From assembly GCA_008015235.1 (NCBI GenBank), contig SSFF01000004.1:248001-312000 (forward strand): a stretch of 64,000 nucleotides of DNA. The letters are read 5' to 3'. The first letter of the stretch is position 1; each line of letters starts with the position of its first letter. Source of the DNA: Rhodoferax sp. (GTDB taxonomy: Bacteria > Pseudomonadota > Gammaproteobacteria > Burkholderiales > Burkholderiaceae_C). Below the pieces are notes generated by a model that worked only from the letters and a program-made list of their open reading frames with translations, did no database searches and was not told the DNA's origin. Made by a program: the position numbers and the translations under genes. Below, in pieces: positions 45,742-55,873 of this stretch.

Positions 45742-47757
45742 ATGCCACAGCAAATCACACAAACTACCCAATTGCTACCCGCCATGTTGCGGGCTGCACA
45801 GATCGAGCCCAGCAGCTTCAACGCTGACAAGCGTACGGTTGAAGTTGTGTTCACCACCGGCGCCAAAGTTCGCCGCTACGACTACTGGCGCGAGCGCTGG
45901 TACGACGAAGAACTGGTGGTCAGTGAGGATGCTGTTGACCTTACCCGCATGAATGCGGGCGCCAGCGTGCTCAACACCCACGGCCAGTACGACCTCAATG
46001 ACGTGATCGGCGTGGTCGAAAGCGCCTGGATCGCTGGTACCGAAGGCCGTGCCAGCGTGCGCCTGTCCGACCGCCCGGAAATGGCCGGCATCGTAGCCGA
46101 CATCCAGGCGGGCGTCATTCGCCACATCAGCGCAGGCTACAGCGTGCAGCGCATGGAAGTCGTGCGCCCCGAGGAGCGTACCGACGGCGGTGTTGACTGG
46201 CTCTACCGCGCCGTGCGCTGGACCCCCGCTGAAATCAGTTTTGTCCCCGTTCCTGCAGATGCCGGCAGCGGCACCCGCAGCAAACCCGAGCAAGGCACCC
46301 AGCCCTGCGAATTCATCACCCGGGCAGCCGCCCAAATCCAGGAGAACCCTATGCCTCAAGGCAACGAAACCGGCGGCGCCACCGCAACGCCCGCCTCTGA
46401 AACCCGCGCCAATCCGGCGCCTGCTTCCGCCCAGGTGGTGGACACGCAAGACCTCATCGCCCGCAGCGCTGAAATCAGCGAACTCTGTGCCCGCCACGGC
46501 ATGGCCCACATGGCGGCCGACTTCATTCGCTCCGGTTCCGATGTGGGTGCAGCCAAGTCCAAGATTCTTGATGCTCTGGCCACCCGTGACGCCGCCGCTG
46601 GCGGCCATCGCAACGTTGGCACGGTCGTAACCGTGAAGGACGAAATGCAGGTTCGCATGGCGGGTATCGAACAAGCCATCCTGCACCGCGTGGCACCCGC
46701 TACTACGTTGGACGACAACGGCCGCCAGTACCGTGGCATGAGCCTGCTGGAAATCGGCCGTGGCTTCCTGGAGGCCCATGGCGTGCGCACCAGCGGCATG
46801 GATCGCCTGCAGCTTGCTACCCAAATCCTGCACTTCCGCGCAGGCTCCATGGGTACCAGCGATTTCTCCAGCCTGTTTGCCAACGTCGCCAACAAGCGCC
46901 TGCGCAGTGCCTACGACGAAAACCCTGGAACCTACGCCATGTGGGCACGCCGCGCGCCCAATGCCCCGGACTTCAAGAATATGTCGGTGGTGCAATTGTC
47001 TGGCGCACCTGACTTGCTGCAGACCAACGAGCATGGCGAGTTCAAGTACGGCAAGATGACCGACGGTGCGGAGTCCTACGCGGTGCTCACCTACGGCCGC
47101 ATTGTCAGCCTCACCCGCCAGGCCATCATCAACGACGACCTGCGTGCCTTCGAGCGCCTGGTGTCTGCATTCGGCTTTGCAGCTCGCCGCCTGGAAAACC
47201 GCACCGTCTACAGCCAGCTCACCGCCAACGGTAATCTGGCCGACGGCGGCGCGTTGTTCAATGCCACAGCCATCACCACTGCTGGCGGCCATGCCAATCT
47301 GGCTACCGGTGCCCCCAGCGCACTGCAGCTCTCCAGCCTCACCACCGGCCGCACCGCCATGCGCCTGCAAAAGGGCCTGGCCAGCGAAGAGCTCAACCTG
47401 GCTCCCAGCTACCTCATCGTGCCCGCTGCGCTGGAGCAAACCGCCTACCAGCTCACCAGCAGCAACTACGTTCCTGCCCAGCAGTCCAACGTCAACGAGT
47501 TCCGTACCGGTGGCCGTACCGCCCTGGAGCCCATTGTGGAACCCATCCTGGACGCCAACAGCGCCACCGCCTGGTACTTGGCTGCGCAGAGTTCGCAGGT
47601 CGATACCGTCGAGTACTGCTACCTGGACGGCGCAGAAGGCCCGGTCATCGAAAGCGAAGTCGGTTTTGAGACCGACGGCGTGGCCTACAAGTGCCGCCTC
47701 GACTTTGCGGCCAAGGCCATCGACTTCCGCGGTCTCTACAAGTCCGCTGGCGCCTGA
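45742..47757 (+). CDS. prohead protease-major capsid protein fusion
   Basis: N-terminal protease-like ASVLNTHGQYDLNDVIGVVESAW...VIRHISAGYSV; C-terminal capsid-like region ending FRGLYKSAGA. Confidence 0.85.
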   Translation: MPQQITQTTQLLPAMLRAAQIEPSSFNADKRTVEVVFTTGAKVRRYDYWRERWYDEELVVSEDAVDLTRMNAGASVLNTHGQYDLNDVIGVVESAWIAGTEGRASVRLSDRPEMAGIVADIQAGVIRHISAGYSVQRMEVVRPEERTDGGVDWLYRAVRWTPAEISFVPVPADAGSGTRSKPEQGTQPCEFITRAAAQIQENPMPQGNETGGATATPASETRANPAPASAQVVDTQDLIARSAEISELCARHGMAHMAADFIRSGSDVGAAKSKILDALATRDAAAGGHRNVGTVVTVKDEMQVRMAGIEQAILHRVAPATTLDDNGRQYRGMSLLEIGRGFLEAHGVRTSGMDRLQLATQILHFRAGSMGTSDFSSLFANVANKRLRSAYDENPGTYAMWARRAPNAPDFKNMSVVQLSGAPDLLQTNEHGEFKYGKMTDGAESYAVLTYGRIVSLTRQAIINDDLRAFERLVSAFGFAARRLENRTVYSQLTANGNLADGGALFNATAITTAGGHANLATGAPSALQLSSLTTGRTAMRLQKGLASEELNLAPSYLIVPAALEQTAYQLTSSNYVPAQQSNVNEFRTGGRTALEPIVEPILDANSATAWYLAAQSSQVDTVEYCYLDGAEGPVIESEVGFETDGVAYKCRLDFAAKAIDFRGLYKSAGA

Positions 47758-47817
47758 TAGCCAACCACCCGCAGCCAGCCTGCGGGTTCCACCAGAACTC
47801 AACTTCCGGAGACCAGC

Positions 47818-48162
47818 ATGAAAAATTTCGTACAAAAGGGTGAAGTCCTCACCTTGACCCCCGCAGCCGCCGTCGCGTCGGGCGTTGGCTACCTGTTTGG
47901 CAGCGCTTTGTTTGGCGTTGCCACCAATGATGTAGCCAACGGAGCAAACGGTGAATTCATCACCGAAGGCGTGGTCGAAATCGCCAAAACCTCAGCCCTG
48001 GCCATCAGCGTTGGTGATCGCCTTTACTGGGATTCCACCAACAAGTGCGTCAACAAGACGTCTACCGCCCAGCAGCAGGTCGGTGTGGCTGTGGCTGCCG
48101 CAGGCAATCCCAGTGCCACCGTGCTGATGAAGATCGGTGCGGCACTCGCTGCTGCAGCCTGA
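47818..48162 (+). CDS. DUF2190-type capsid cement/decoration protein
   Basis: MKNFVQKGEVLTLTPAAAVASGVGYLFGSALFGVA. Confidence 0.8.
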   Translation: MKNFVQKGEVLTLTPAAAVASGVGYLFGSALFGVATNDVANGANGEFITEGVVEIAKTSALAISVGDRLYWDSTNKCVNKTSTAQQQVGVAVAAAGNPSATVLMKIGAALAAAA

Positions 48163-48185
48163 TTCTGGGTTGATCTGAGCGATCA

Positions 48186-48476
48186 ATGGCCACGGCATTT
48201 GCAACCCTTGAGGCGCGCGTCAATGCTGCTGCCATCAAGCAGCTGGCAAACGCAGAGGCCATTCTTGACGGCCAGGAAGTCATTGGTATTTTTGATGCCA
48301 CCCCGGCCATCTTCAACATGCTCGCAGGCTCTTCCCCCACCTTCCTGCTCGCCAGCGCCTCGGTCCCCGCCGACCCGCGCAACCTCGCCATGGTGATTGG
48401 CGCAACCAGTTACGTCGTGCGCGAATACACGCACGATGGCACTGGCCTGTGCACCCTGAAGCTGGAGGCCGCGTAA
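48186..48476 (+). CDS. head-tail joining protein
   Basis: 96 aa ORF in head-tail connector position. Confidence 0.65.
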   Translation: MATAFATLEARVNAAAIKQLANAEAILDGQEVIGIFDATPAIFNMLAGSSPTFLLASASVPADPRNLAMVIGATSYVVREYTHDGTGLCTLKLEAA

Positions 48477-48916
48477 TGGCCCACATGCGCACCCAGATCC
48501 GCCAGGCCTTGGTGGCTGCCCTCACCGGGCTTCCTGCCACCGGCGCGCGCGTCTTTGTGAACAGCGTTTACGAGCTGCGTGCATCTGATCTGCCTTGCCT
48601 GTTGGTGCAAACCGGCGACGAGCCGCAAATCGACGCCATGGTCGTGGCTGGCACTGCTCAGCAGCGCCAGCACCTGGTCATGGTCAAGGCCGTGGCCAAG
48701 CAGGCTTCCGGGCTGCAAGACGCATTGGACCAAATGCTGCTTGAGGTGGAGGGAGCATTGGCCTTGTCCACCCTGGGCGGCCTGGTCAAGCGCATGGAAC
48801 TCAAGGCCATAGCCACAACCGACAGCGCAGCACTCGACACCCCGGTCGGCGAGCTTACTGCCACTTGGTTTGTTACCTACCTCACCCCGACTACCAACCC
48901 CGACACCCACCTATAG
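48476..48916 (+). CDS. minor tail/tail completion protein
   Basis: MAHMRTQIRQALVAALTGLPATGARVFVNSVYELRASDLPCLLVQTGDE. Confidence 0.7.
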   Translation: MAHMRTQIRQALVAALTGLPATGARVFVNSVYELRASDLPCLLVQTGDEPQIDAMVVAGTAQQRQHLVMVKAVAKQASGLQDALDQMLLEVEGALALSTLGGLVKRMELKAIATTDSAALDTPVGELTATWFVTYLTPTTNPDTHL

Positions 48917-48925
48917 GAGATCACC

Positions 48926-49567
48926 ATGGCCTACTATTTCGCCGAAGGATCCTCGATCCAGTTTTCTACCACATTGGCATCTGCCAAGACCATCACGGCA
49001 ATCACCAATGCCAACCCAGCTGTTGCAACCAGCACGGCACATGGCTACACATCTGGTGACGAAATTCTGCTGACATCCGGCTGGGAGGATGCAACTGACA
49101 CCGTCTACACGATCACTGTTGTCGATGCCAACAGCTTCCAGATCAACGGCCTTGACACCAGCAATACCAGCTTCTTCCCAGTAGCTACTGGAACAGGTAC
49201 TGCGCAGAAGCTCAGTGGTTGGACGACTGTCCCCCAGGTACTGACCATCAGTGCCAGCGGCGGTGATGCACGGTTTACCACCGTCACGCCGCTATCCAAG
49301 CGCAATGCCATCAACATCCCGACTGGCTTTAACGCTACCAGCATCACCATGTCGCTGGCGCACGATGCATCGCAGGCCAACTACAAGACCATGATCGGCA
49401 TCAGCCGCACTTTGTCGAAAGTTGCCATCAAGCAAGTCATCAGTGGTGGCGCAGTCACCTACGGTTACGGCTACATGAACGTATCCGAAACCCCCAAGCT
49501 CAACAACAACCAGGTCAACACCGTGGATGCGGCCGTCACCATGCTCGGCCGCACCATGAGCTACTGA
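48926..49567 (+). CDS. major tail protein
   Basis: MAYYFAEGSSIQFSTTLASAKTITAITNANPAVATSTAHGYTSGDEILL; synteny. Confidence 0.75.
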   Translation: MAYYFAEGSSIQFSTTLASAKTITAITNANPAVATSTAHGYTSGDEILLTSGWEDATDTVYTITVVDANSFQINGLDTSNTSFFPVATGTGTAQKLSGWTTVPQVLTISASGGDARFTTVTPLSKRNAINIPTGFNATSITMSLAHDASQANYKTMIGISRTLSKVAIKQVISGGAVTYGYGYMNVSETPKLNNNQVNTVDAAVTMLGRTMSY

Positions 49568-49577
49568 GCCTGACTCT

Positions 49578-49675
49578 TTGCGCGCGGCAGGGTATTGGGG
49601 GTTCCCGGTGCCTGTCAGTCTTGCCCGAGCTGGCAGCCGCGCGCAATTCATTCATCGGGCCTACCCATCGGGCAA
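49578..49675 (+). promoter_or_regulatory. interleaved inverted repeats, potential RNA pseudoknot upstream of gpG-like gene
   Basis: TTGCGCGCGGC (49578-49588)/GCCGCGCGCAA (49636-49646); TTGCCCGA (49621-49628)/TCGGGCAA (49668-49675). Confidence 0.55.
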
Positions 49676-49678
49676 ATC

Positions 49679-50014
49679 ATGGCAATCAAAATCGTTCTCT
49701 CCGACAAAGTTGGTATTCAAGTCAGGGGTGCAATCAACGACGAAGCTGGCGTGGCGCAAGCTTTTGACTTTCGTCTTGTTTGCAAGCGTCTGGATGCTGC
49801 ACAGATCCAGCAAAAGGTGAATATCAACTCACAAGCCTCGCTGGTGGAATTCCTGGCCGATGTCGTAGAGGATTGGTCCGGCGTTCGTGACGGCAATGAC
49901 AGTGTGTTGCCCTATAGCGAGCAAAACCTGCAGGCTCTGTGCAACATCCCAGGGGTTTCCGCGCTGGCGTTCAAGACCTACATGGCGGAGGTCGGGGCTA
50001 AGGAAAAAAACTAG
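49679..50014 (+). CDS. tail assembly chaperone (gpG-like)
   Basis: MAIKIVLSDKVGIQVRGAINDEAGVAQAFDFRLVCKRLDAAQI; position between major tail protein and tape measure. Confidence 0.75.
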   Translation: MAIKIVLSDKVGIQVRGAINDEAGVAQAFDFRLVCKRLDAAQIQQKVNINSQASLVEFLADVVEDWSGVRDGNDSVLPYSEQNLQALCNIPGVSALAFKTYMAEVGAKEKN

Positions 50015-50361
50015 CGGCGCTCGCCAGAGCGCTTGCCCTCGACACCAGCAACAAGCCCCATGCAGAAGACGCCAACAATCCCTTCATTGCAGCCCACATC
50101 GCAGCGGGTGCAGCACCGCACCAGGAAGCTTGGCTTTGGCCTTGCAACCAGGAAGCTTGGGGCTACTGGCTGGGTGTCCAGACCCAATGGAATGTCGGTG
50201 CATCAGGTGCAACCGGCTTGCGGTATGAGGGTGTCCGGGCCTACCTTGACGAAGTCGGTTTGCAGGGTGAGTTGCGCCAGCAGGTCTGGGCGGCAGTCTG
50301 TGCCTGCGAGCGCGCCACCTTGCAGGCTTGGGGTGAACTTCGTGATCAACAAGCGCATTGA
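49679..50361 (+). CDS. gpGT-like tail assembly chaperone produced by -1 frameshift
   Basis: Slippery A_AAA_AAC at 50005-50011 before TAG; -1 frame stays open to TGA at 50359-50361: KKLAALARALALDTSNKPHAEDANNPFIAAHIAAGAAPHQEAWLWPCNQEAWGYWLGVQTQWNVGASGATGLRYEGVRAYLDEVG... Confidence 0.78.
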
Positions 50362-50369
50362 GGTGGTGC

Positions 50370-53300
50370 ATGGCTGAAGTCATCGGAATCCGCATCACTG
50401 CCCATGATGAAACGCAGACCGCTCTGGCTGGTGTTCAGCGCGAATTGGCGCAGGTAAACACGGCTGCGAGCACTGTTGGGGCTACTTTGGCGGGATTGGG
50501 CATTGGTGTTTCCGTGGCAGGCTTTGTGGCTTTCACGCAGAACATCATCAATGGTGTCGATGCGCTCAATGACCTCAAGGATGCCACTGGATCCACTATC
50601 GAAAACATCAGTGCACTGGAGGACATCGCCCGCCGCTCTGGTACTGGGCTCGACACCGTCAGCACTGCGTTGGTCAAAATGAACCAGGCGCTCAGCAGCG
50701 CCAAACCAGGCAGCGATGCCGAGCGTGCCATCAATGCATTGGGCCTGAGTGTGCAGCAGCTCAAAGCGCAGGATCCTGTGGTGGCATTCAAGGGTATTGC
50801 TGACGCATTGGGCGGCTATGCCGACGACGCCAACAAGGCACGCCTGGTCCAGGAAATTTTTGGGAAAAGCCTCAAAGAGGTGGCGCCGCTGCTCAAAGAC
50901 ACCGCGGAGGCCACGGGCTTGGTTGCCACGGCGACCACGGAGCAGGCCGAAGCTGCAGAAAAACTAAACAAGCAGTTCTTTGCGTTGCAGGCGAATGCGA
51001 GCAATGCTGGCCGCACCATGGTGGCCGAATTCCTGCCAACCATCAACAGCATCGCCGACGAGCTCCTGAAGGCCGATACCGCCGGTGGAAATCTCGCGAA
51101 GACATTTGGTTCTGGCATCAAGACCGTGTTTGAGGCCGTTGCCATTGCTGGTGCCAATGTGGCCTTTGTGCTCAAGGGGGTTGGTCGTGAAGTCGGCGGC
51201 ATCGTCGCCCAGTTCTCTGCCATGGGGGAGGCTGGCGGCATATTCACCCAAGCCGGACGCAATGCTTGGACGGCTGTTGGCGAAGCCATGCGCGAAGACG
51301 GCGAGAGAGCCCGCAAAGAGCTGGATGACCTGGAGCGTCGAATCATGGGCGCAGCAACCGGAGCCACTTCAGGCTCTACTGCACCGACAAAGGGCACCGT
51401 CGGCGACCTTGGTGGTGGTCCAGACAAGGCGACCATCGCGGCTGCCAACCGTGAGCTTTCAGAGCAAAAAAAGCTCATTGCCGAGCTTTCTGGTCTCAGT
51501 GGCTCATTCGCTGAAGAATGGAACCGCCTGAACACAATGTTCGGCAAAGGCAAGCTCAGCTTGGATCAATTGACCCAGGCCCAAGCCACCTTGCTGGAAA
51601 AGCAGCCCGCTATGCGCACCGCGGCCAAGGAACTGGAAGATGCGCAAAAGGAAGCCGCCAAGCAGGCTGTGGAAAACGCCAACGATTACATCAAAGCCGT
51701 CGAAGAACAGCAGAAGGCCGCGTCCAGCATTCGCGACCAGGTAGATGCCGAGCGACAACATGTGGCGTCCATCGGTCTGACCAAGGAAGCTGTCACCGCA
51801 CTGCTGGTTCAGCGGATGGAAGAGCAGGCCCTGACCAAAGACAGATTGGCTGACTACCTGACCGAAAACAACCTGAGCGCCGAACTGGCGCAAAGCTACA
51901 GGGAGCAGGCTGCTGGTTTGCGTGACCTTGCCAAGCTGAAGGTTCAGGGGTCCGCCAAAGAAGCTGCAGCCGAGATCGAGAAGGAAAACCAGAAAGCTGC
52001 TGACAAAGCTGCATCTGACTGGCAGCGTGCTGCCGAGAGGATTCAGGACAGCATCACTGATGCGCTCATGCGCGGCTTCGAGTCCGGGAAGGGCTTTGCC
52101 GAAAACCTGCGCGACGTGGTTGTCAATATGTTCAAGACCATGGTTTTGCGGCCTGTCGTTGAGATGGGTGTCCGAGGTGGGCTGAGCATTCTTGGCCTTG
52201 GGGGCGCCTCGGGAGCTGCCAGTGCCTCAGATGCCATTGGCTCGGTAGGGAGCGCATCCAATGCGTTCAATGGGCTCTCTCAGCTTGGCGGTATGTCGAG
52301 CTGGTTCACCAATTTCGGAGAATCGGCGGCCAACGGCATCATCAAGGCGGGTGAGATGGCCTACCAGGCCGGGTTCGAATCCATCGGCTCCAGCATGATG
52401 AGCTTGCAGGAGGCGGGCAACTTCAGCGCGGTCGCGGATGGCTTGAATATGGTTGGCGATGGCTTGGGCTACCTCAATGCCGCCATGGCAGCCAGTGAAG
52501 GCAAATGGGGGAAGGCCATTGGTTCTGCAGTCGGTACGTACTTTGGCGGCCCACTTGGCGCGGCCATAGGCGGGGCTGTCGGTGGATGGATTGACGATGC
52601 ATTCGGTGGTGGGCGGGAGTACACAACCGGTACAGGCATATCTGGCCGCTTCAGCGGTAGCACTTTTACAGGGCGTAACTACCAAGACTGGCGCAATGAC
52701 GGTTCCAGTGGCTTCTTTGGGATCGGAGCTTCCGGCTCCAGCAGCGGAACCAACTACAGTGCCATGGACGCAGGGCAGGCGAAAAGCCTGGGGGCCGCCT
52801 ATGGAGCCATCATTTCCCAGACGGCAGGCTTTGCGACTGCATTGGGTGCCAGTGCTGATTCCATCAAAAGTTTTCAGAAAGACATCAAGCTTGCGCTTGG
52901 TGCGGATGCCGAGGCCAACAAGAAGGCCATTGCTGACATGTTCAGGGGTGTAGCAGACGAGATTGCTGCCACCGTGCTCGATGCCCAGTACATACGCGAA
53001 GGCGAGGGTGCTGCCGACACCTTGGCGCGCTTGGCCTCCAACCTTACCTTGGTGAACGGATCGTTTGACTCACTGGGTAAAACCATGCTGGCGATAAGCC
53101 AGGGTAGTGGAGACGCCGCCAGCGCACTGGTGGATGTGTTCGGTGGGGTTCAGCAGTTTCAGACAGTCACAGCGGCTTACTACCAGCGCTTTTACTCAGA
53201 GGAAGAGCGTCTTGCCAATACCCGTGAGCAATTGAGTTCCCAGCTTGGTGCCTTGGGTGTCTCCATGCCGGACACCGTGGAGGCATACCGTGAGCTTGTC

Positions 53301-53762
53301 AGTGCGCAGGACGTGACCACCGAGAGCGGACGAAAAACCTACGCCACGCTCTTGAGCCTTTCCGGAGCATTTGCCGATGTGAGTGAGTCGGCAGCGGAGG
53401 CGGCCAAACAGCTCATCATGGCTGCGCGGTATGGAACCTATGCTGAATACGCTGCAGCCAGTGCAGCCGCCGGTGCTGTGGCTACGCCAAGGTTTGCCAG
53501 TGGGGGCTTCCATGGTGGAGGGATTCGCCTTGTGGGCGAGAACGGGCCTGAGCTGGAGACCACCGGGGCATCGCGTATCTGGAATCAAAGCCAAATGGCA
53601 GGCGCCGTGCTCAGTGGAAGCTCTGAGTTGGCGTCCAAGATCGATGCCTTGCGTGACGACTCCAGAGCCCAGGCTCGGGCCATGGCCGCACTCCAGTCCA
53701 GGATGGTCAAGTTGTTCGAAACATGGGACGCCAAAGGCATGCCAGAGGTGCGCACGCTATGA
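50370..53762 (+). CDS. tape measure protein
   Basis: ~1130 aa; LKDATGSTIENISALEDIARRSG; C-term FASGGFHGGGIRLVGENGPELETTG. Confidence 0.93.
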   Translation: MAEVIGIRITAHDETQTALAGVQRELAQVNTAASTVGATLAGLGIGVSVAGFVAFTQNIINGVDALNDLKDATGSTIENISALEDIARRSGTGLDTVSTALVKMNQALSSAKPGSDAERAINALGLSVQQLKAQDPVVAFKGIADALGGYADDANKARLVQEIFGKSLKEVAPLLKDTAEATGLVATATTEQAEAAEKLNKQFFALQANASNAGRTMVAEFLPTINSIADELLKADTAGGNLAKTFGSGIKTVFEAVAIAGANVAFVLKGVGREVGGIVAQFSAMGEAGGIFTQAGRNAWTAVGEAMREDGERARKELDDLERRIMGAATGATSGSTAPTKGTVGDLGGGPDKATIAAANRELSEQKKLIAELSGLSGSFAEEWNRLNTMFGKGKLSLDQLTQAQATLLEKQPAMRTAAKELEDAQKEAAKQAVENANDYIKAVEEQQKAASSIRDQVDAERQHVASIGLTKEAVTALLVQRMEEQALTKDRLADYLTENNLSAELAQSYREQAAGLRDLAKLKVQGSAKEAAAEIEKENQKAADKAASDWQRAAERIQDSITDALMRGFESGKGFAENLRDVVVNMFKTMVLRPVVEMGVRGGLSILGLGGASGAASASDAIGSVGSASNAFNGLSQLGGMSSWFTNFGESAANGIIKAGEMAYQAGFESIGSSMMSLQEAGNFSAVADGLNMVGDGLGYLNAAMAASEGKWGKAIGSAVGTYFGGPLGAAIGGAVGGWIDDAFGGGREYTTGTGISGRFSGSTFTGRNYQDWRNDGSSGFFGIGASGSSSGTNYSAMDAGQAKSLGAAYGAIISQTAGFATALGASADSIKSFQKDIKLALGADAEANKKAIADMFRGVADEIAATVLDAQYIREGEGAADTLARLASNLTLVNGSFDSLGKTMLAISQGSGDAASALVDVFGGVQQFQTVTAAYYQRFYSEEERLANTREQLSSQLGALGVSMPDTVEAYRELVSAQDVTTESGRKTYATLLSLSGAFADVSESAAEAAKQLIMAARYGTYAEYAAASAAAGAVATPRFASGGFHGGGIRLVGENGPELETTGASRIWNQSQMAGAVLSGSSELASKIDALRDDSRAQARAMAALQSRMVKLFETWDAKGMPEVRTL

Positions 53763-54649
53763 GTGACGGTATCACCATCATCAAGCCTCTGGCCATCACC
53801 CCGGCCATGCTGGTCAGCACGGATGTAGCCGAGGCGGACTATTCCGCATATTCCGCCGGCACTACCTATGCCCTGGGCGATCGGGTCATGGATAACCACC
53901 TGATCTACCAGAGCCTGGTCGCTGGCAATTTGGGCAACACGCCCTCCGCCAGCCCAGCCAAGTGGGTACTGGTAAGCGCTACCAACCGCTGGAAGCTGTT
54001 CGATACCGTGAGCAGCAGCCAGACGGCTCAGGCCACCAGCATGACCTACAGCGTGCGACCTGCAACGGTTGTAACTGGTATTGCTGCTGTGAACATGACG
54101 GGTGTGACAAGCATCCGCGTGCGAATGGTGAGCGATGCCTATGGCACTGTTTATGACAAGACCGTAACTCGCAGTCGACCACCGCCATCGAGTGGTTGGT
54201 GGAGTTGGTTTTTTGGTCGACGTACCGACCCCATTTCCAGCCATTTTGATGATTTGCCAAGCTTTGCCGACAGTGTCATTACCGTGGACTTTGCTGGGCT
54301 CAGCAACATGGCCGTTGGATCGCTGCTCATTGGTACGGTATCGCGCTGGGGCATGGGAATTCAGTACGGCATGTCGATGGGCATACGCGACTACTCCATC
54401 AAGCAGACCAACGAGTGGGGCGACACCATTCTTACCCAGCGTGCCTACGCCGACCGCGACAAATTTTCGCTAACGGTGCAGCGTGGTGACGTCAAGTCAT
54501 TGCGGTCATATCTCGCTGGACTGCGGGCCACTCCGTGCCTGTGGATAACGCCAGACGACATCCTGTATGGCTATTACCAAGACTTCGAAATTCTTATCTC
54601 TTACAGCACCGTATGTGACTGTGACATTACCTTGGAGGGACTCACATGA
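53759..54649 (+). CDS. phage tail protein with carbohydrate-binding-like N-terminal segment
   Basis: YSAYSAGTTYALGDRVMDNHLIYQSLVAGNLGNTPSASPAKW. Confidence 0.65.
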   Translation: MSDGITIIKPLAITPAMLVSTDVAEADYSAYSAGTTYALGDRVMDNHLIYQSLVAGNLGNTPSASPAKWVLVSATNRWKLFDTVSSSQTAQATSMTYSVRPATVVTGIAAVNMTGVTSIRVRMVSDAYGTVYDKTVTRSRPPPSSGWWSWFFGRRTDPISSHFDDLPSFADSVITVDFAGLSNMAVGSLLIGTVSRWGMGIQYGMSMGIRDYSIKQTNEWGDTILTQRAYADRDKFSLTVQRGDVKSLRSYLAGLRATPCLWITPDDILYGYYQDFEILISYSTVCDCDITLEGLT

Positions 54650-55869
54650 GTATTGACGCATTGCCGTCTGCACCAGCTGCAACTGATGCTGTCGAGGTTT
54701 TCGACACCAAGGCGTTTGCTTTCTTGGCTGCGCTTCAGTCATTTGCTGTCCAGGCCAATAGCACGGCGCAGGAGATGCAAACCAATGCAGACCTGACTGC
54801 AGCTATGGCGCTTGGTATGGCTTTGCCAAACTACGCAGGGACCAGCTCCACCAGCTTGACCATCGGAATCGGTGGAAAATCCCTCACCACCCAGACTGGC
54901 AAGAGTTGGACTGTTGGCCAAATCGTGGTTGTCAGTAACGGTACTGGCGCCTACATGAAAGGCAGTGTCACTGCGTATTCAGGCAGCACCCTGGATGTCG
55001 ATGTCACTGCTGTGGTTGGATCTGGAACACATACCAGTTGGAACATCGGTCTGGGGTATGCGTCCCTTGGCTTACAGCCGCGCGGGCAGCGCATTGATGT
55101 GGCAAGTGTTGCGGGCACGGTAAACCTCACGGTGGCAGCACATGATTCTGACGACATTCGAATCACTGGCGCACTGGCGATTACCGCTTTCACCACGGAT
55201 GCAAATAGGGTTTTCCGTGTGACAGCTGGTGGTGCCTTCACGCTCACCAATAACGCAAGTATCGTCACCAACACTGGCGCAAACATCGTTGCCTCAGCTG
55301 GTGACACTTTCATGCTGCGCGCCACGGCCGCAAACACGGTCGAGGTGCTTTCCTACTGCTATGCCGGGATCGCCCCCGATGGCAGCATTGCCACCGCAAA
55401 GCTCTCCAGACCGCCTACATTCGGCACCGCGGTCAACACCACCAGCGGCACCGCCCACGATGTAACTGGAATTCCGAGCTGGGCGAACGAGATCCTGATC
55501 CCGTTCAAAGGGGTAAGCACCAACGGAACGAGCCCAGTGCGGCTCCAACTTGGCAGTGGTTCCATCCAGACTTCCGGCTACGAGAGCACGGCTACCGTCA
55601 TGGGTGTTGCCAACGGCACCTCCACTGGTGGATTTGACCGATACCAGACAGCGGCCGCAGACGTGACAAGCGGATGGTTCAAGCTGACTCGAATCACTGG
55701 CAACACTTGGTTGTGTATCGCTCAGTATGCGCTGAACACCGCCAGCAACCCTGGGTGGATCACCGGCAACGTCACCCTGTCCGGGGCGCTTGACCGTATC
55801 CGCTTCACCACTGTCGACGGAACTGTGCCGTTCGATGGTGGGTCTTTCAACGTCCTGTTCCGGGAGTGA
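54646..55869 (+). CDS. tail fibre-like protein
   Basis: 407 aa, Ser/Thr/Gly-rich repetitive beta sequence; synteny. Confidence 0.65.
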   Translation: MSIDALPSAPAATDAVEVFDTKAFAFLAALQSFAVQANSTAQEMQTNADLTAAMALGMALPNYAGTSSTSLTIGIGGKSLTTQTGKSWTVGQIVVVSNGTGAYMKGSVTAYSGSTLDVDVTAVVGSGTHTSWNIGLGYASLGLQPRGQRIDVASVAGTVNLTVAAHDSDDIRITGALAITAFTTDANRVFRVTAGGAFTLTNNASIVTNTGANIVASAGDTFMLRATAANTVEVLSYCYAGIAPDGSIATAKLSRPPTFGTAVNTTSGTAHDVTGIPSWANEILIPFKGVSTNGTSPVRLQLGSGSIQTSGYESTATVMGVANGTSTGGFDRYQTAAADVTSGWFKLTRITGNTWLCIAQYALNTASNPGWITGNVTLSGALDRIRFTTVDGTVPFDGGSFNVLFRE

Positions 55870-55873
55870 TGCC

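Noticed and set aside
45775-47835. 686-aa minus-strand ORF
   Set aside because: High-GC antisense shadow of the protease-capsid gene; Gly/Ala/Val/His-rich with no family signature.
50033-50377. 114-aa plus-strand ORF between gpG and tape measure
   Set aside because: Wrong frame; the -1 frame from the A_AAA_AAC slip site (50011-50361) gives the expected gpT-like protein.
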